Below are positions 8,106 to 17,063 of a DNA stretch of 64,000 bases, piece after piece. A program made the position numbers and the translations under genes. The stretch's first letter is position 1. Each line of letters opens with the position of its first letter. The notes under the pieces were generated by a model. That model ran no database searches. It was given only the letters and a program-made list of their open reading frames with translations, and was not told the origin of the DNA. Source of the DNA: Flavobacterium noncentrifugens (lineage in GTDB: Bacteria; Bacteroidota; Bacteroidia; Flavobacteriales; Flavobacteriaceae); assembly GCF_900100375.1 (NCBI RefSeq), contig NZ_FNEZ01000004.1, positions 186,001 to 250,000 of the forward strand, written 5' to 3'.

Positions 8106-9485
8106 TTATAAATAAATTTGTAATTGTATCGTGAATTCGCCTTTGTGCCCGTCGATCCTGTCCACTGCGGTGTAAACAGGACGCGCAGAATATTGTGTGG
8201 TGATTTTAGCATGGTGCCCGTCAAGAAAGAAATTTGAGCCAATGTCAAATTGGGTACTTGATTTTTCAAGCGCATCAAAATCTTTGTAGGTGAATGCGCC
8301 GAACGGCTGAATCCTTATTTTCGGTTTTTCATTGCTGTTTGGCAGAAGAAATCCAGCTTGTGTGTACCAGATTTTCCCGGTTCCGATGGATGCCTGCGCA
8401 TTTCCCGGCCCGGCAAGTGCTTTGCCACCAGTGAAATTTGGATCGGCAATTCCAACGTTCATAATGCCGACATTTCTCAGATAATTCGGCCCAAAGTCGT
8501 AATTATAAAATACGCTGTAAGCGGTAATGGCCATTTTATTTTCTTTTTTTCCGACTGGCAAATCAGCAAAAACATCTGCCGAAAACAATTTGATATCGTG
8601 TTTGTTGATCGCGCCTTCAACAATCGTTCGCGTGCCGTCCTGGGCGTTGTAAAAACCAGCCCCAATGTTGAATACTTTTTTAGTTCCCATATACGTTCCC
8701 ACTTTATAGGGAAGCAAATTCGACTCTGTTTCAAGGAATTGGTATTCGAAATAGCCTGCTTTCGACCATTCGGTATTGCCACTGTTGTCTACTGCAATTG
8801 CTTTTTCACCGGTCAAAACAGGAATCGGCGCGAGATTGGTTGAAAACGGTTTGTTGTAGCTCATGCGGTATTCAAATTTCCCATATTTCCCTTTAGCAAA
8901 TATTCCAACCTGTCGTGCAAATTGATCGGAATTGTCAATCAAAGGCCAGTTAAAAATCGGTGCATCAATAGTCAGAAAATTCAATGTTGATGCCATCGTC
9001 ATCCGCGAAAGCCCCATATAATAGTGCAATCCACCACCAAGCGACAAACTGAATTTCTTGTCTTTTTCAGGGGAAACGACCGCATATTCATTCCACGCAT
9101 CGTGAAAAAACATGCCCGGCTTTTTTCCCGCACCATAACCGCCGGTTCCAGTTGTACCGGCCGCGCCGCCGTTTGTAAAGGTTTGGTTGTTGATCCCGAA
9201 ATGTGCCACAATCATGTAGCGTTTGGACAATTGGGCATAAAATAACATGCGTAATCTTCGATTTCCAATATCGCTGCTTGATGTTGCCGGCTCATCGCCA
9301 ATCATTGTTCCGGGGTTCATTTGTGAAGAGCGGTACCAAATCTGGTTCCAGGCGATCAAACGAACATATTTGCTGCCATCTTCATTGAGGTTGAATTTCA
9401 TTCCGGCGCCGTAATCCGGTGAGCCTTGCGAAAATCCTGTAAGCCACGCCATAGAAAGCGCTGCGGTGAGAATCATGTTTTTCAT
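8106..9485 (-). CDS. Porin-like outer-membrane beta-barrel protein
   Basis: From the chosen ATG the product is 459 residues and starts MKNMILTAALSMAWLTGFSQG, a clean signal peptide with cleavage near SQG. A longer reading frame from 9527 would bury this signal and is rejected. The rest alternates short amphipathic strands with glycine- and asparagine-rich turns and ends in a hydrophobic residue pattern (FTIQLQIYL) typical of barrel insertion. It resembles the porins found next to carboxylate transporters. Position directly upstream of the MFS gene suggests it passes the same solute through the outer membrane. The solute is unknown. Confidence 0.8.
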   Translation of the reverse strand: MKNMILTAALSMAWLTGFSQGSPDYGAGMKFNLNEDGSKYVRLIAWNQIWYRSSQMNPGTMIGDEPATSSSDIGNRRLRMLFYAQLSKRYMIVAHFGINNQTFTNGGAAGTTGTGGYGAGKKPGMFFHDAWNEYAVVSPEKDKKFSLSLGGGLHYYMGLSRMTMASTLNFLTIDAPIFNWPLIDNSDQFARQVGIFAKGKYGKFEYRMSYNKPFSTNLAPIPVLTGEKAIAVDNSGNTEWSKAGYFEYQFLETESNLLPYKVGTYMGTKKVFNIGAGFYNAQDGTRTIVEGAINKHDIKLFSADVFADLPVGKKENKMAITAYSVFYNYDFGPNYLRNVGIMNVGIADPNFTGGKALAGPGNAQASIGTGKIWYTQAGFLLPNSNEKPKIRIQPFGAFTYKDFDALEKSSTQFDIGSNFFLDGHHAKITTQYSARPVYTAVDRIDGHKGEFTIQLQIYL

Positions 9486-9585
9486 AAAATAAAATTTTGG
9501 TTGTCGGTTCGTTCTTTGTACCGCCAAATTCTATTTTTATGTCCATTAAAAAAATTATGGTATATTTTTTTGTAAAGTAGTATAG

Positions 9586-10005
9586 CTAATCTTTAAAGCG
9601 TTCCCATTTTATGAGCATAAACTTGTCGCCGAGTTCGGTAATGATCATTCCGGCTCCTGATAGCTGGTCTTTGTTTTTGAGGTATTCTACAAGTTCCAGA
9701 TGGTTGAAAATCTTATACTTTGGATGGTAATCTGCATGAGCGGTTTTTTTAATATTATATTCTTTCACCCAATTGCTAACAGTGACATGTGAAACGCCAA
9801 GAATGCGTTCAATTTCACGAAAACTCAAGCCTTCAAGGTACAATTGCAATGCCTTAGTTACATAATAATCATCTATTTTCTTTCCTATCTTATTGACTGT
9901 GAAGTAATAATTGCATTTTTTACATAAATACCGCTGCCTGTCTTTGATGACACCGCTTTTTACAACCTGCTTGTTCTGGCATTTCGGACACGCTAAAACT
10001 TCCAT
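9586..10005 (-). CDS. IS1 InsA-like zinc-finger/helix-turn-helix protein, probable regulator
   Basis: The chosen start gives 139 residues beginning MEVLACPKCQNKQ. The N-terminus has a four-cysteine zinc ribbon (CPKC near 6-9 and CKKC near 29-32), followed by a helix-turn-helix (YLEGLSFREIERILGVSHVTVSNWVKEY written across residues ~58-85). This is the layout of IS1 InsA and related transposase N-termini. No DDE transposase ORF or terminal inverted repeat is nearby, so it looks like a domesticated DNA-binding protein. It sits upstream of the porin-MFS unit, which it may regulate (inference). The longer start at 10041 is less likely because the extra residues are unlike the family. Confidence 0.7.
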   Translation of the reverse strand: MEVLACPKCQNKQVVKSGVIKDRQRYLCKKCNYYFTVNKIGKKIDDYYVTKALQLYLEGLSFREIERILGVSHVTVSNWVKEYNIKKTAHADYHPKYKIFNHLELVEYLKNKDQLSGAGMIITELGDKFMLIKWERFKD

Positions 10006-10241
10006 ATATACAAATTTTGCATAAATATACCAATTTAGCAATTATATAAAAGCATTATGTTTAAAAAATTTCGGTTAAAATTACAGTTTATAAAAAATTA
10101 TTACGATTTAATTCAGTTCTATACATTTAATTCTTAAATCTGATAAAAATGCGATTTATGAACAATGATCGATTTTCAAATCAGAATCCGGCAAAAGTTG
10201 CGATTTATTCACTTAATTTGTAACAAACAACACAAAAACTC

Positions 10242-10847
10242 ATGCAATTCGACCCAAACGATTTAGAGCAATCTGCCATTTATAAATTGCTGACCGGCGC
10301 GGTGATTCCAAGGCCAATCGGCTGGATTTCAACGATCAGCGAAGACGGAATCAACAACCTCGCGCCTTTTTCTTTTTTTAATGCGATTGGTGACGATCCG
10401 CCACATGTGATGTTTTCGACCACGCGCGGTGGCGACAAAAACAAAGACACTTTAAATAATGTTCTGGCCAACAAGCAATTTGTTGTCAATATGGTTACCG
10501 AAGAAAATGTTGAAAAAATGAACGCCTCGTCTGAAATTTTACCGCCGCACATCGACGAATTTTTACACGCCGGCCTTACTCCTATTGCGTCCGTAAAGAT
10601 CAAGCCGATGCGTGTCAAAGAAAGCCCAATCACTTTCGAATGCGAACTCGTGCACTATTATTCACTCGAAAACCACCAGTTTGGCGGTGCAACAATGATC
10701 GTTGGAAAAGTCATTTTAATGCACATCGACGAAAGCGTTTTGCTCGAAAACCACAAAATAAATATCGAAACATACAAGCCGGTCGCACGTTTGGCCGGCT
10801 CGAATTATACCAAACTCGGGGAAATTTTCTCGATCAAAAGAAATTAA
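10242..10847 (+). CDS. Flavin reductase-like FMN-binding protein
   Basis: The 201-residue product is a flavin-reductase (DIM6/NTAB-type) split-barrel protein: it has PRPIGWISTI near residue 25, NLAPFSFFNAIGDDPP near 40-55 and a substrate-side region FECELVHYYSLE. Relatives bind FMN and either reduce free flavin with NAD(P)H or act on small aromatics. It heads the aromatic cluster on the plus strand, so a supporting redox role in aromatic ring hydroxylation is likely (inference). The hydroxylase downstream carries its own FAD site, so this protein is not obviously required as its reductase. A small GC-rich hairpin follows at 10862-10878. Confidence 0.82.
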   Translation: MQFDPNDLEQSAIYKLLTGAVIPRPIGWISTISEDGINNLAPFSFFNAIGDDPPHVMFSTTRGGDKNKDTLNNVLANKQFVVNMVTEENVEKMNASSEILPPHIDEFLHAGLTPIASVKIKPMRVKESPITFECELVHYYSLENHQFGGATMIVGKVILMHIDESVLLENHKINIETYKPVARLAGSNYTKLGEIFSIKRN

Positions 10848-10861
10848 TGAATTTGGGCAGC

Positions 10862-10878
10862 CCCGGTGAAAAACCGGG
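10862..10878 (+). terminator. Small GC hairpin after the flavin reductase gene
   Basis: CCCGGT and ACCGGG form a perfect 6-bp stem with a 5-nt loop. No poly-T run follows, so it may be an attenuator, an RNA-stability element or part of the adjoining REP-like copy rather than a full terminator. Confidence 0.35.
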
Positions 10879-10940
10879 TCGGGCTATGCGTTGCAATCTT
10901 TTTTCGTTCCTCAAAAAGGATTTTCACTGCTATCCCTGCT
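10879..10940 (-). repeat. REP-like dispersed element, degenerate copy
   Basis: Read on the minus strand this copy contains GGGATAGCAGTGAAAATCC and AAAAGATTGCAACG, matching the best copy at 56753-56887. It ends only 16 bp before the hydroxylase ATG at 10957, so it occupies that gene's leader. Confidence 0.6.
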
Positions 10941-10956
10941 GCAAAACACACTCAAT

Positions 10957-13266
10957 ATGAAAATTACAGTTATTGGCGGCGGCCCCGGAGGTTTATATTT
11001 TTCAATCCTGGCTAAAAAAGCATTACCAGATTGCCAGATTGACATTTACGAACGCAACAAACCCGACGACAGTTTTGGCTTCGGAGTCGTTTTCTCAGAT
11101 GAAACGCTGAGCGAATTCCTGACGCGCGATCCAAAATCCTACGAACTCATCCGTAACGAATTCTCCTATTGGGACGATCTTGATGTCGCCCGCGATGGCG
11201 AAATCGTCCGCATTACCGGAAACGGATTTTGTGGCTGTTCGAGAAAAACCCTGCTGCAATTGCTTCAGCAAAGATGCAGGGAAGAAGGCGTGAATTTGCA
11301 CTTCGAATCAAACATTGACGGTCTTTCCCAATTCAACGATTCTGATTATATCGTAGCCTGCGACGGTATCAACAGCCAGATCCGCGAACAATTCCGTGAT
11401 GATTTCGGAACCAAAACCGTATTGCAAAAAAATAAATTCGTCTGGCTCGGAACAACTAAACCGCTCGATGCCTTTACGTATTTTTTCCGCACCACGCCTT
11501 ACGGAAGTTTCGTCGCACATTCATATCAATATCAGCAAGGAATGAGCACGATGATTTTTGAATGTACGCCTGAAACCTGGGAAAATGCAGGTTTTGAAGA
11601 TACAAACGAATCCGATACGATCCAGAAACTATCCGAGATTTTCATAGAAGAACTCGACGGCCACGAACTCCTTTCAAACAAATCACATTGGCGCCAATTC
11701 CCAACGATTACAAACAAAAACTGGCACAAAGACAATGTTGTTTTACTCGGAGATGCCAAAGCCACGGCACATTATTCGATCGGATCGGGCACGAAACTCG
11801 CGATGGAATGCGCCATTGCCTTATCCGACAGCATCGTGAAATTCGGATCCGACAAAGAAAAAGCATTCGCCAATTACGAGCAATTGCGCCGCAACCGCGT
11901 CGAAATGATTCAGCATGCCGCCGGAGTTTCGCTCGACTGGTTTGAGAATATGGACCGCCACATGCAGCACGATTTCATGCAGTTTGCTTTTGGCGTCATG
12001 ACACGCGCAAAAAAAGTAACATTCGAAAACCTGGCGTTGCGAGATAAATCATTTACTGAAAAAGTTTTAACTGAGTTCAATTGCAGCATCGGGAATTTTA
12101 AAGTCAGCGTTCCTGCGGCATTTACAGCTTTTTCTTTACGCGGAATGCAATTGAAAAATCGCATTGTGATGTCTCCAATGGGGCAATATTCGGCTGAAAA
12201 CGGCTTGGTTTCCGATTGGCATTTAGTACATTATGGAACTCGCGCGACAGGCGGCGTTGGATTGGTTTTAACCGAAATGACCGCCATTTCAGAAACTGGA
12301 CGAATTACTTTAGGTTGTCCCGGAATTTACACTGAAGAACAAACACTTGCGTGGAAAAAAATAACCCATTACATCCACAAAAATTCCAAGTCAAAAATAG
12401 GAATTCAGCTTGGGCATTCAGGCAGAAAAGGTTCGGTAAATGTTCCGTCAGTTGGCAGTAATATTCCATTAGAAGATAACGGCTGGAATTTAATTTCGGC
12501 TTCGCCAATTTCATATAATGAAAAAATGGCCGTTCCAAAAGAAATGGATATTGAAGATATGAACGCCGTTGTTGCCGAATTCGCAAACGCTGCAATAAAC
12601 GCTGACGCTGCAGGTTTTGACATGATCGAATTGCAGGCGCACCACGGATTTTTACTCGCTTCATTCCTTTCTCCACTTACAAACATCCGAACGGATGAAT
12701 TTGGCGGAAGCATCGAAAACCGCATTAAATTTCCTATTCGTGTTTTTTCCGCTATGCGCGATGTTTTCAATTTATATAAACCCATGTCGGTCAGGATTTC
12801 CGCTTCCGACTGGGCAGAAAACGGAATTTCAGAAGCAGATGTATTGACGATTGCCGAAGCATTTAAACAAGCCGGTGCCGATATTATCAACATTTCTACA
12901 GGAAACACCATCGAAAATCAAAAACCGCAAATCGGCAGGATGTGGCAAACGCCATTTTCTGATTTGGTTCGGAATTCGGTTCACATTCCCACAATCACAA
13001 CAGGATTTATCCAGGACATTGATCAGATCAATACAATTTTATTAAATGGCCGCGCCGATTTGGTTGCTTTGGGCAAACCTTTATTATTGGATCCTAATTT
13101 TGTCCGTCATGCGCAGGCTTACGAACAATTTAAAACCGATGATATTCCGAATCAATATGTTCAGGGAATTGCGCCGCTTTACCAAATGCAGCAATCTGAA
13201 CGAAAGGAAAAAGAAAATATGAAGCGCGCTTTGAAGCCGGAAACACACAAAAAGATAAATAATTAA
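10957..13266 (+). CDS. Flavin monooxygenase/old-yellow-enzyme fusion, salicylyl-CoA 5-hydroxylase or 2-aminobenzoyl-CoA hydroxylase type
   Basis: The 769-residue product fuses two flavoenzymes. Residues 1 to ~380 are a class A FAD monooxygenase: GGGPGG at 7-12 binds ADP, and DAKATAHYSIGSGTKLA near 265-281 is the second FAD motif. Residues ~395-750 are an old-yellow-enzyme barrel with SPMGQYS, LQAHHGFLLASFLSP and LVALGKPLL. This order is that of SdgC-type salicylyl-CoA 5-hydroxylases and of 2-aminobenzoyl-CoA monooxygenase/reductase. The enzyme should hydroxylate an aryl-CoA para to its ortho substituent. I start at 10957 because the frame upstream (from 10891) reads through a repeat and would hide the Rossmann motif. 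The CoA ligase gene follows. Confidence 0.9.
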   Translation: MKITVIGGGPGGLYFSILAKKALPDCQIDIYERNKPDDSFGFGVVFSDETLSEFLTRDPKSYELIRNEFSYWDDLDVARDGEIVRITGNGFCGCSRKTLLQLLQQRCREEGVNLHFESNIDGLSQFNDSDYIVACDGINSQIREQFRDDFGTKTVLQKNKFVWLGTTKPLDAFTYFFRTTPYGSFVAHSYQYQQGMSTMIFECTPETWENAGFEDTNESDTIQKLSEIFIEELDGHELLSNKSHWRQFPTITNKNWHKDNVVLLGDAKATAHYSIGSGTKLAMECAIALSDSIVKFGSDKEKAFANYEQLRRNRVEMIQHAAGVSLDWFENMDRHMQHDFMQFAFGVMTRAKKVTFENLALRDKSFTEKVLTEFNCSIGNFKVSVPAAFTAFSLRGMQLKNRIVMSPMGQYSAENGLVSDWHLVHYGTRATGGVGLVLTEMTAISETGRITLGCPGIYTEEQTLAWKKITHYIHKNSKSKIGIQLGHSGRKGSVNVPSVGSNIPLEDNGWNLISASPISYNEKMAVPKEMDIEDMNAVVAEFANAAINADAAGFDMIELQAHHGFLLASFLSPLTNIRTDEFGGSIENRIKFPIRVFSAMRDVFNLYKPMSVRISASDWAENGISEADVLTIAEAFKQAGADIINISTGNTIENQKPQIGRMWQTPFSDLVRNSVHIPTITTGFIQDIDQINTILLNGRADLVALGKPLLLDPNFVRHAQAYEQFKTDDIPNQYVQGIAPLYQMQQSERKEKENMKRALKPETHKKINN

Positions 13267-13311
13267 ATGTATACTCGAGGCGGAAGGCCGAACAGAGCTA
13301 ATTAATAATTA

Positions 13312-14916
13312 ATGAAACATTACGAGGATAACTTTGCGCACGATCATTTGCCTCCTGAGGATTTGCAGCCGGATTATATTTGGGATCAAGAAGACTTTCA
13401 ATTTCCTGAAAACCTGAATTGTGTGGACAGGCTTTTGGATGATCACATTAAGAATGGACGCGGGAATTCGATTGCAATCAGAACATTTGAATTTACCTGG
13501 ACTTACCAGGATTTGTATGAAAAATCAAATCAGATCGCGCATATTCTGGCTGACGATTTGGGATTGGTTTCCGGAAATCGTGTTATGATCCGATCGGCGA
13601 ACAATCCTATGTTTGTGGCTTGCTGGTTTGCAATTTTAAAAGCGGGCGGAATTGTAGTGGCGACAATGCCATTGCTGCGTGAAAAAGAATTATCGGTCAT
13701 GATTGAATCTGCTGAAATTTCCCATGTTTTGTGCGATGTAAGACTGATTGATGCTTTATCTGAAGTCAAATTGCCTTTCTTAAAACAGGTTTGTACTTTC
13801 GATGGCTCGGATGAAAATTCGTCGGAACTTGAAAAATTGATGGCATCCAAACCAACAACTTTTCAGAATTACCATACTTTATCGAATTCGCTTGCGCTGA
13901 TTGGCTTTACATCTGGAACCACCGGAAAGCCTAAGATGACCGCGCATTATCACAAAGATGTATTGCTGATTTGTGAAGCATTTCCAAAATACTCGCTTCA
14001 GCCAAAACCCGAAGATATTTTTACCGGAAGTCCGCCGCTTGGCTTTACTTTTGGGCTCGGCGGCATGGTTTTATTTCCGTTTTATTACGGCGCATCGACC
14101 TTTTTAATTGAAAAACCCACGCCAGAATTGCTGCTAAAAGCATTCACCGAATATAAAATTACCATCTGTTTTACGGCTCCAACTGCCTGGCGCGTGATTA
14201 CAACTCTCGTCAAAGATTACAACATTTCATCACTCAGAAAATGTGTTTCTGCCGGGGAAACTTTGCCGTTAAAAGTCTGGGAAGATTGGTATGCAGCTAC
14301 CGGATTAAAGATTATCGATGGGATCGGCTCGACCGAAATCCTGCACATTTTCATTTCGTCAAACGAAGAAAACATGCGAAAAGGCGCAACTGGATTGCCC
14401 ATTCGCGGTTACGAAGCAAAAATCGTTGATGAAACCGGAAACGAATTGCCTGCAAATGAATCCGGAAGACTGGCCGTTCGCGGCATTACCGGCTGCAAAT
14501 ACCTGAATGCACCCGACAAGCAAAAAGAATATGTCGAAAACAAATGGAACATTACCGGCGATATTTTCAAAAAAGACGAAGATGGTTATTTCTGGTTTGT
14601 CGCGCGCGGCGATGACATGATCATTTCATCGGGCTACAATATTGCTGCGATTGAAGTCGAAAACGTACTTTTAGTGCATGAAGACATTGCCGAATGTGCC
14701 GTTGTTGGGCTTCCAAATGAAGAACGCGGCATGCTCGTTTGTGCGTATATCGTTTTAAAAGATTCGGCTAAAGCCAATGAAAATATGGCAAAATCAATTC
14801 AGGATTGGTTTAAGGTAAAAGCCGCACCTTATAAATATCCGCGCGAAATTCACTTCGTTGAAGCCTTGCCAAAAACAGAAACAGGAAAAATCCAGCGGTT
14901 TAAGTTAAAGCATTAA
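13312..14916 (+). CDS. 2-aminobenzoate-CoA ligase-like aryl-CoA ligase
   Basis: The 534-residue product is an ANL-family ligase of the benzoate/2-aminobenzoate-CoA ligase branch. It starts with the family-like stretch FAHDHLPPEDLQPD, has GFTSGTTGKPKMTAHYH for nucleotide binding and PKTETGKIQRF, with the catalytic lysine at about 526. It should convert anthranilate, salicylate or benzoate plus ATP and CoA to the aryl-CoA. N-terminal resemblance favours 2-aminobenzoate, but substrate cannot be fixed by eye. It lies 45 bp behind the aryl-CoA hydroxylase gene, so it supplies that enzyme's substrate. Confidence 0.88.
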   Translation: MKHYEDNFAHDHLPPEDLQPDYIWDQEDFQFPENLNCVDRLLDDHIKNGRGNSIAIRTFEFTWTYQDLYEKSNQIAHILADDLGLVSGNRVMIRSANNPMFVACWFAILKAGGIVVATMPLLREKELSVMIESAEISHVLCDVRLIDALSEVKLPFLKQVCTFDGSDENSSELEKLMASKPTTFQNYHTLSNSLALIGFTSGTTGKPKMTAHYHKDVLLICEAFPKYSLQPKPEDIFTGSPPLGFTFGLGGMVLFPFYYGASTFLIEKPTPELLLKAFTEYKITICFTAPTAWRVITTLVKDYNISSLRKCVSAGETLPLKVWEDWYAATGLKIIDGIGSTEILHIFISSNEENMRKGATGLPIRGYEAKIVDETGNELPANESGRLAVRGITGCKYLNAPDKQKEYVENKWNITGDIFKKDEDGYFWFVARGDDMIISSGYNIAAIEVENVLLVHEDIAECAVVGLPNEERGMLVCAYIVLKDSAKANENMAKSIQDWFKVKAAPYKYPREIHFVEALPKTETGKIQRFKLKH

Positions 14917-14935
14917 ATTTCATGTTCCAAAACCG

Positions 14936-14943
14936 TAAATTTG
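14936..14943 (+). promoter_or_regulatory. Bacteroidota -7 box TAAATTTG
   Basis: TAAATTTG matches TAnnTTTG exactly and lies 20 bp before the GltB-like gene. No TTG at the usual distance upstream is seen, so the -33 element is weak or absent. Confidence 0.5.
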
Positions 14944-14962
14944 TGGTATTGAAAAAATAAAT

Positions 14963-16546
14963 ATGAGAAAAGTATTCGTCGTCGTGAGCATAACCGTTCT
15001 GGCATTGACCGCCATTTTAACGTATATCAACTGGAAATTCGCTTTCCTTTTGGTATTTTTCATTCCATTGATTGCACTCGGATTGTATGACATGTACCAA
15101 TCGAGGCATTCCATTAGAAGAAACTTTCCTTTGCTTGGGCGTTTGCGATGGCTTTTGGAATCGATCGGGCCGGAATTGCGCCAGTATTTTGTTGAAACCG
15201 ACACGGATGGACGTCCATTCAACCGTTTGCAACGGAGTTTGGTGTACCAACGCAGTAAAAAAGAAACCGATTCGCATCCTTTCGGAACGCAATTGAATGT
15301 TTATGATACGGGTTACCAATGGATCAACCACAGCATCAAAGCGATTTCATTTTCAGATATTGATCCCGATCCGCGCGTTCGAATCGGGTCTTCCCAATGC
15401 GAAAAGCCATATATGGCAAGTTTGTTCAACGTTAGCGCGATGAGTTATGGTTCGCTCAGTAAAAACGCGATTTTAGCTTTAAATGCCGGAGCAAAAGAAG
15501 GCGGTTTTTTCCACAATACTGGAGAAGGCGGACTTTCGCCTTACCATCTCGAACCAGGAGGTGACGTGGTTTGGAACATAGGAACCGGATATTTCAGCTG
15601 TCGCGATGAATACGGAAATTTTTCTCCTGAGAATTTTCGCCAGCGCGCCATATTGGACAACGTCAAAATGATCGAAATCAAATTTTCGCAAGGTGCGAAA
15701 CCCGGACACGGCGGAATTCTGCCTAAAGAAAAGGTAACCGATGAAATTGCAGCGATCCGGCTCGTAAAAAAAGGCGGCGATATTTTATCGCCTCCGAAAC
15801 ATTCGGCTTTTAAAACGCCGTTGGAATTGATGGATTTCATTAAGGTCTTGCGTGAAAATTCTGGTGGAAAACCCGTCGGAATGAAACTTTGTGTCGGAAA
15901 TAAATCAGAATTCCTTGCCATTTGCAAAGCAATGGTTCAAACCAAAACTTACTTCGATTTTATCACCGTAGATGGCGGCGAAGGCGGAACAGGCGCTGCG
16001 CCACAGGAATATTCAGACCACGTGGGCATGCCGTTGCGCGACGCACTTGCGTTTGTTTATGACGCTTTGAACGGATTTGATCTCAAAGACCAGATCAAGA
16101 TCATTGCCAGCGGAAAAGTCATTAGCGGTTTTGACATCGTACGGACTTTATCAATGGGCGCCGATTTGTGCAATTCAGCACGCGGAATGATGTTCGCACT
16201 CGGCTGCATCCAGGCTTTGGAATGCCATGCAAATACCTGCCCGACCGGCGTGGCAACTCAGGATCCGAAACTCGTAAAAGGCTTGGTTCCCGAGCAAAAA
16301 AGCGTTCGTGTTGCGCGATACCAACATGAAACAGTTAAAGCTGCAATGGAACTGATCGCTTCCGCAGGAATTGACCATCCAGATAATGTAGGCCGCGATG
16401 TCGTAAGCATGCGCGTCGATAAAACAAAGATCCAGACTTTCGCAGAGCTTTTCCCGGAACTCAAAAAAGGCTGTTTGTTGCAGCCTGAAACCGTTCCGGA
16501 TCGATTTTTCTACGACTGGAAAAAAGCCACAGCTGAAAGTTTTTAA
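14963..16546 (+). CDS. Membrane-tethered glutamate synthase-like FMN/Fe-S protein
   Basis: The 527-residue product has two hydrophobic N-terminal helices (about 4-21 and 26-43), then a glutamate-synthase-type (GltB central) barrel. Visible elements are SAMSYGSLS, HNTGEGGLSPYH, KPGHGGILP, DGGEGGTGAAP and the cysteine set C415-x5-C421-x4-C426 that binds the [3Fe-4S] cluster in glutamate synthase. The amidotransferase domain of GltB is absent. Family members are annotated as FMN-binding glutamate synthase family proteins and mostly lack a proven role. Its place inside the aromatic cluster, with its own -7 box, suggests a link to nitrogen released from an amino-aromatic or to redox supply (inference). 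Confidence 0.85.
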   Translation: MRKVFVVVSITVLALTAILTYINWKFAFLLVFFIPLIALGLYDMYQSRHSIRRNFPLLGRLRWLLESIGPELRQYFVETDTDGRPFNRLQRSLVYQRSKKETDSHPFGTQLNVYDTGYQWINHSIKAISFSDIDPDPRVRIGSSQCEKPYMASLFNVSAMSYGSLSKNAILALNAGAKEGGFFHNTGEGGLSPYHLEPGGDVVWNIGTGYFSCRDEYGNFSPENFRQRAILDNVKMIEIKFSQGAKPGHGGILPKEKVTDEIAAIRLVKKGGDILSPPKHSAFKTPLELMDFIKVLRENSGGKPVGMKLCVGNKSEFLAICKAMVQTKTYFDFITVDGGEGGTGAAPQEYSDHVGMPLRDALAFVYDALNGFDLKDQIKIIASGKVISGFDIVRTLSMGADLCNSARGMMFALGCIQALECHANTCPTGVATQDPKLVKGLVPEQKSVRVARYQHETVKAAMELIASAGIDHPDNVGRDVVSMRVDKTKIQTFAELFPELKKGCLLQPETVPDRFFYDWKKATAESF

Positions 16547-16580
16547 TAACATTTGATAAAAAAAATCTAGCTTAATGAAT

Positions 16581-16597
16581 CTTAATTTCTTAATGGT
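16581..16597. repeat. Half copy of the AT-rich palindromic repeat
   Basis: CTTAATTTCTTAATGGT is identical to the right arm of the palindrome at 6244-6297. It lies in the leader of the thioesterase gene. Confidence 0.55.
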
Positions 16598-16614
16598 TGA
16601 AAAAAATAATTAAA

Positions 16615-17043
16615 ATGAACCAGATATTTACCAAAAAAGAAACCATCAAATTCAGGCATGTCGATTTTGCCGGAATCGTTTTCTATCCAAGATTTCTCGA
16701 AATGCTCAACGATTTAGTCGAAGATTGGTTTGAAGAAGCGCTTGAACGCCCGTTTTCTAAAATTCATGAAACCAACGGAATACCAACGGTCGATTTAAAA
16801 ATACAGTTTAAAAAAGCCGGCCGTATCGGGGAAGTTTTAACCAAAAAGTTGTGGGTTGAAAAACTGGGTGGCGCGTCAGTGACCTGCGGATTTAAATTTG
16901 AAGATGAAAATCAAAATACCGTTCTCGAAGGCGAGGTAACATTGGTAAACGTCGCCATTTCAGAAGATCGGAACGATATCAAATCCGAAGCTTTTTCAGA
17001 AAGTATGAAATCGAAAATCGCTCCATTTCAGGTCGTAAATTAA
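16615..17043 (+). CDS. Acyl-CoA thioesterase, 4-hydroxybenzoyl-CoA thioesterase-like hotdog fold
   Basis: From ATG 16615 the product is 142 residues and begins MNQIFTKKETIKFRHVDFAGIVFYPRFLEMLND. The segment VDFAGIVFYPRF carries the catalytic aspartate and the family's aromatic loop. An in-frame TTG start at 16597 would add six basic residues and is less likely. It should release the free acid from the hydroxylated aryl-CoA, for example gentisyl-CoA to gentisate or 5-hydroxyanthranilyl-CoA to 5-hydroxyanthranilate. The nitrilase-family gene starts 20 bp downstream, so the two are probably cotranscribed. Confidence 0.87.
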   Translation: MNQIFTKKETIKFRHVDFAGIVFYPRFLEMLNDLVEDWFEEALERPFSKIHETNGIPTVDLKIQFKKAGRIGEVLTKKLWVEKLGGASVTCGFKFEDENQNTVLEGEVTLVNVAISEDRNDIKSEAFSESMKSKIAPFQVVN

Positions 17044-17063
17044 AAATCATAATTCGAAAATTC

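Noticed and set aside
8358..8843. A 161-residue plus-strand frame
   Set aside because: It lies opposite the porin-like gene and has the skewed composition expected from antisense reading of a barrel protein.
9586..10041. Intact insertion sequence
   Set aside because: Only an InsA-like zinc-finger/HTH protein is present; no transposase catalytic frame, inverted repeats or target duplication is seen.
10891..10956. N-terminal extension of the hydroxylase
   Set aside because: It would translate the REP-like copy and put 22 unrelated residues before the Rossmann motif that normally starts at the N-terminus.
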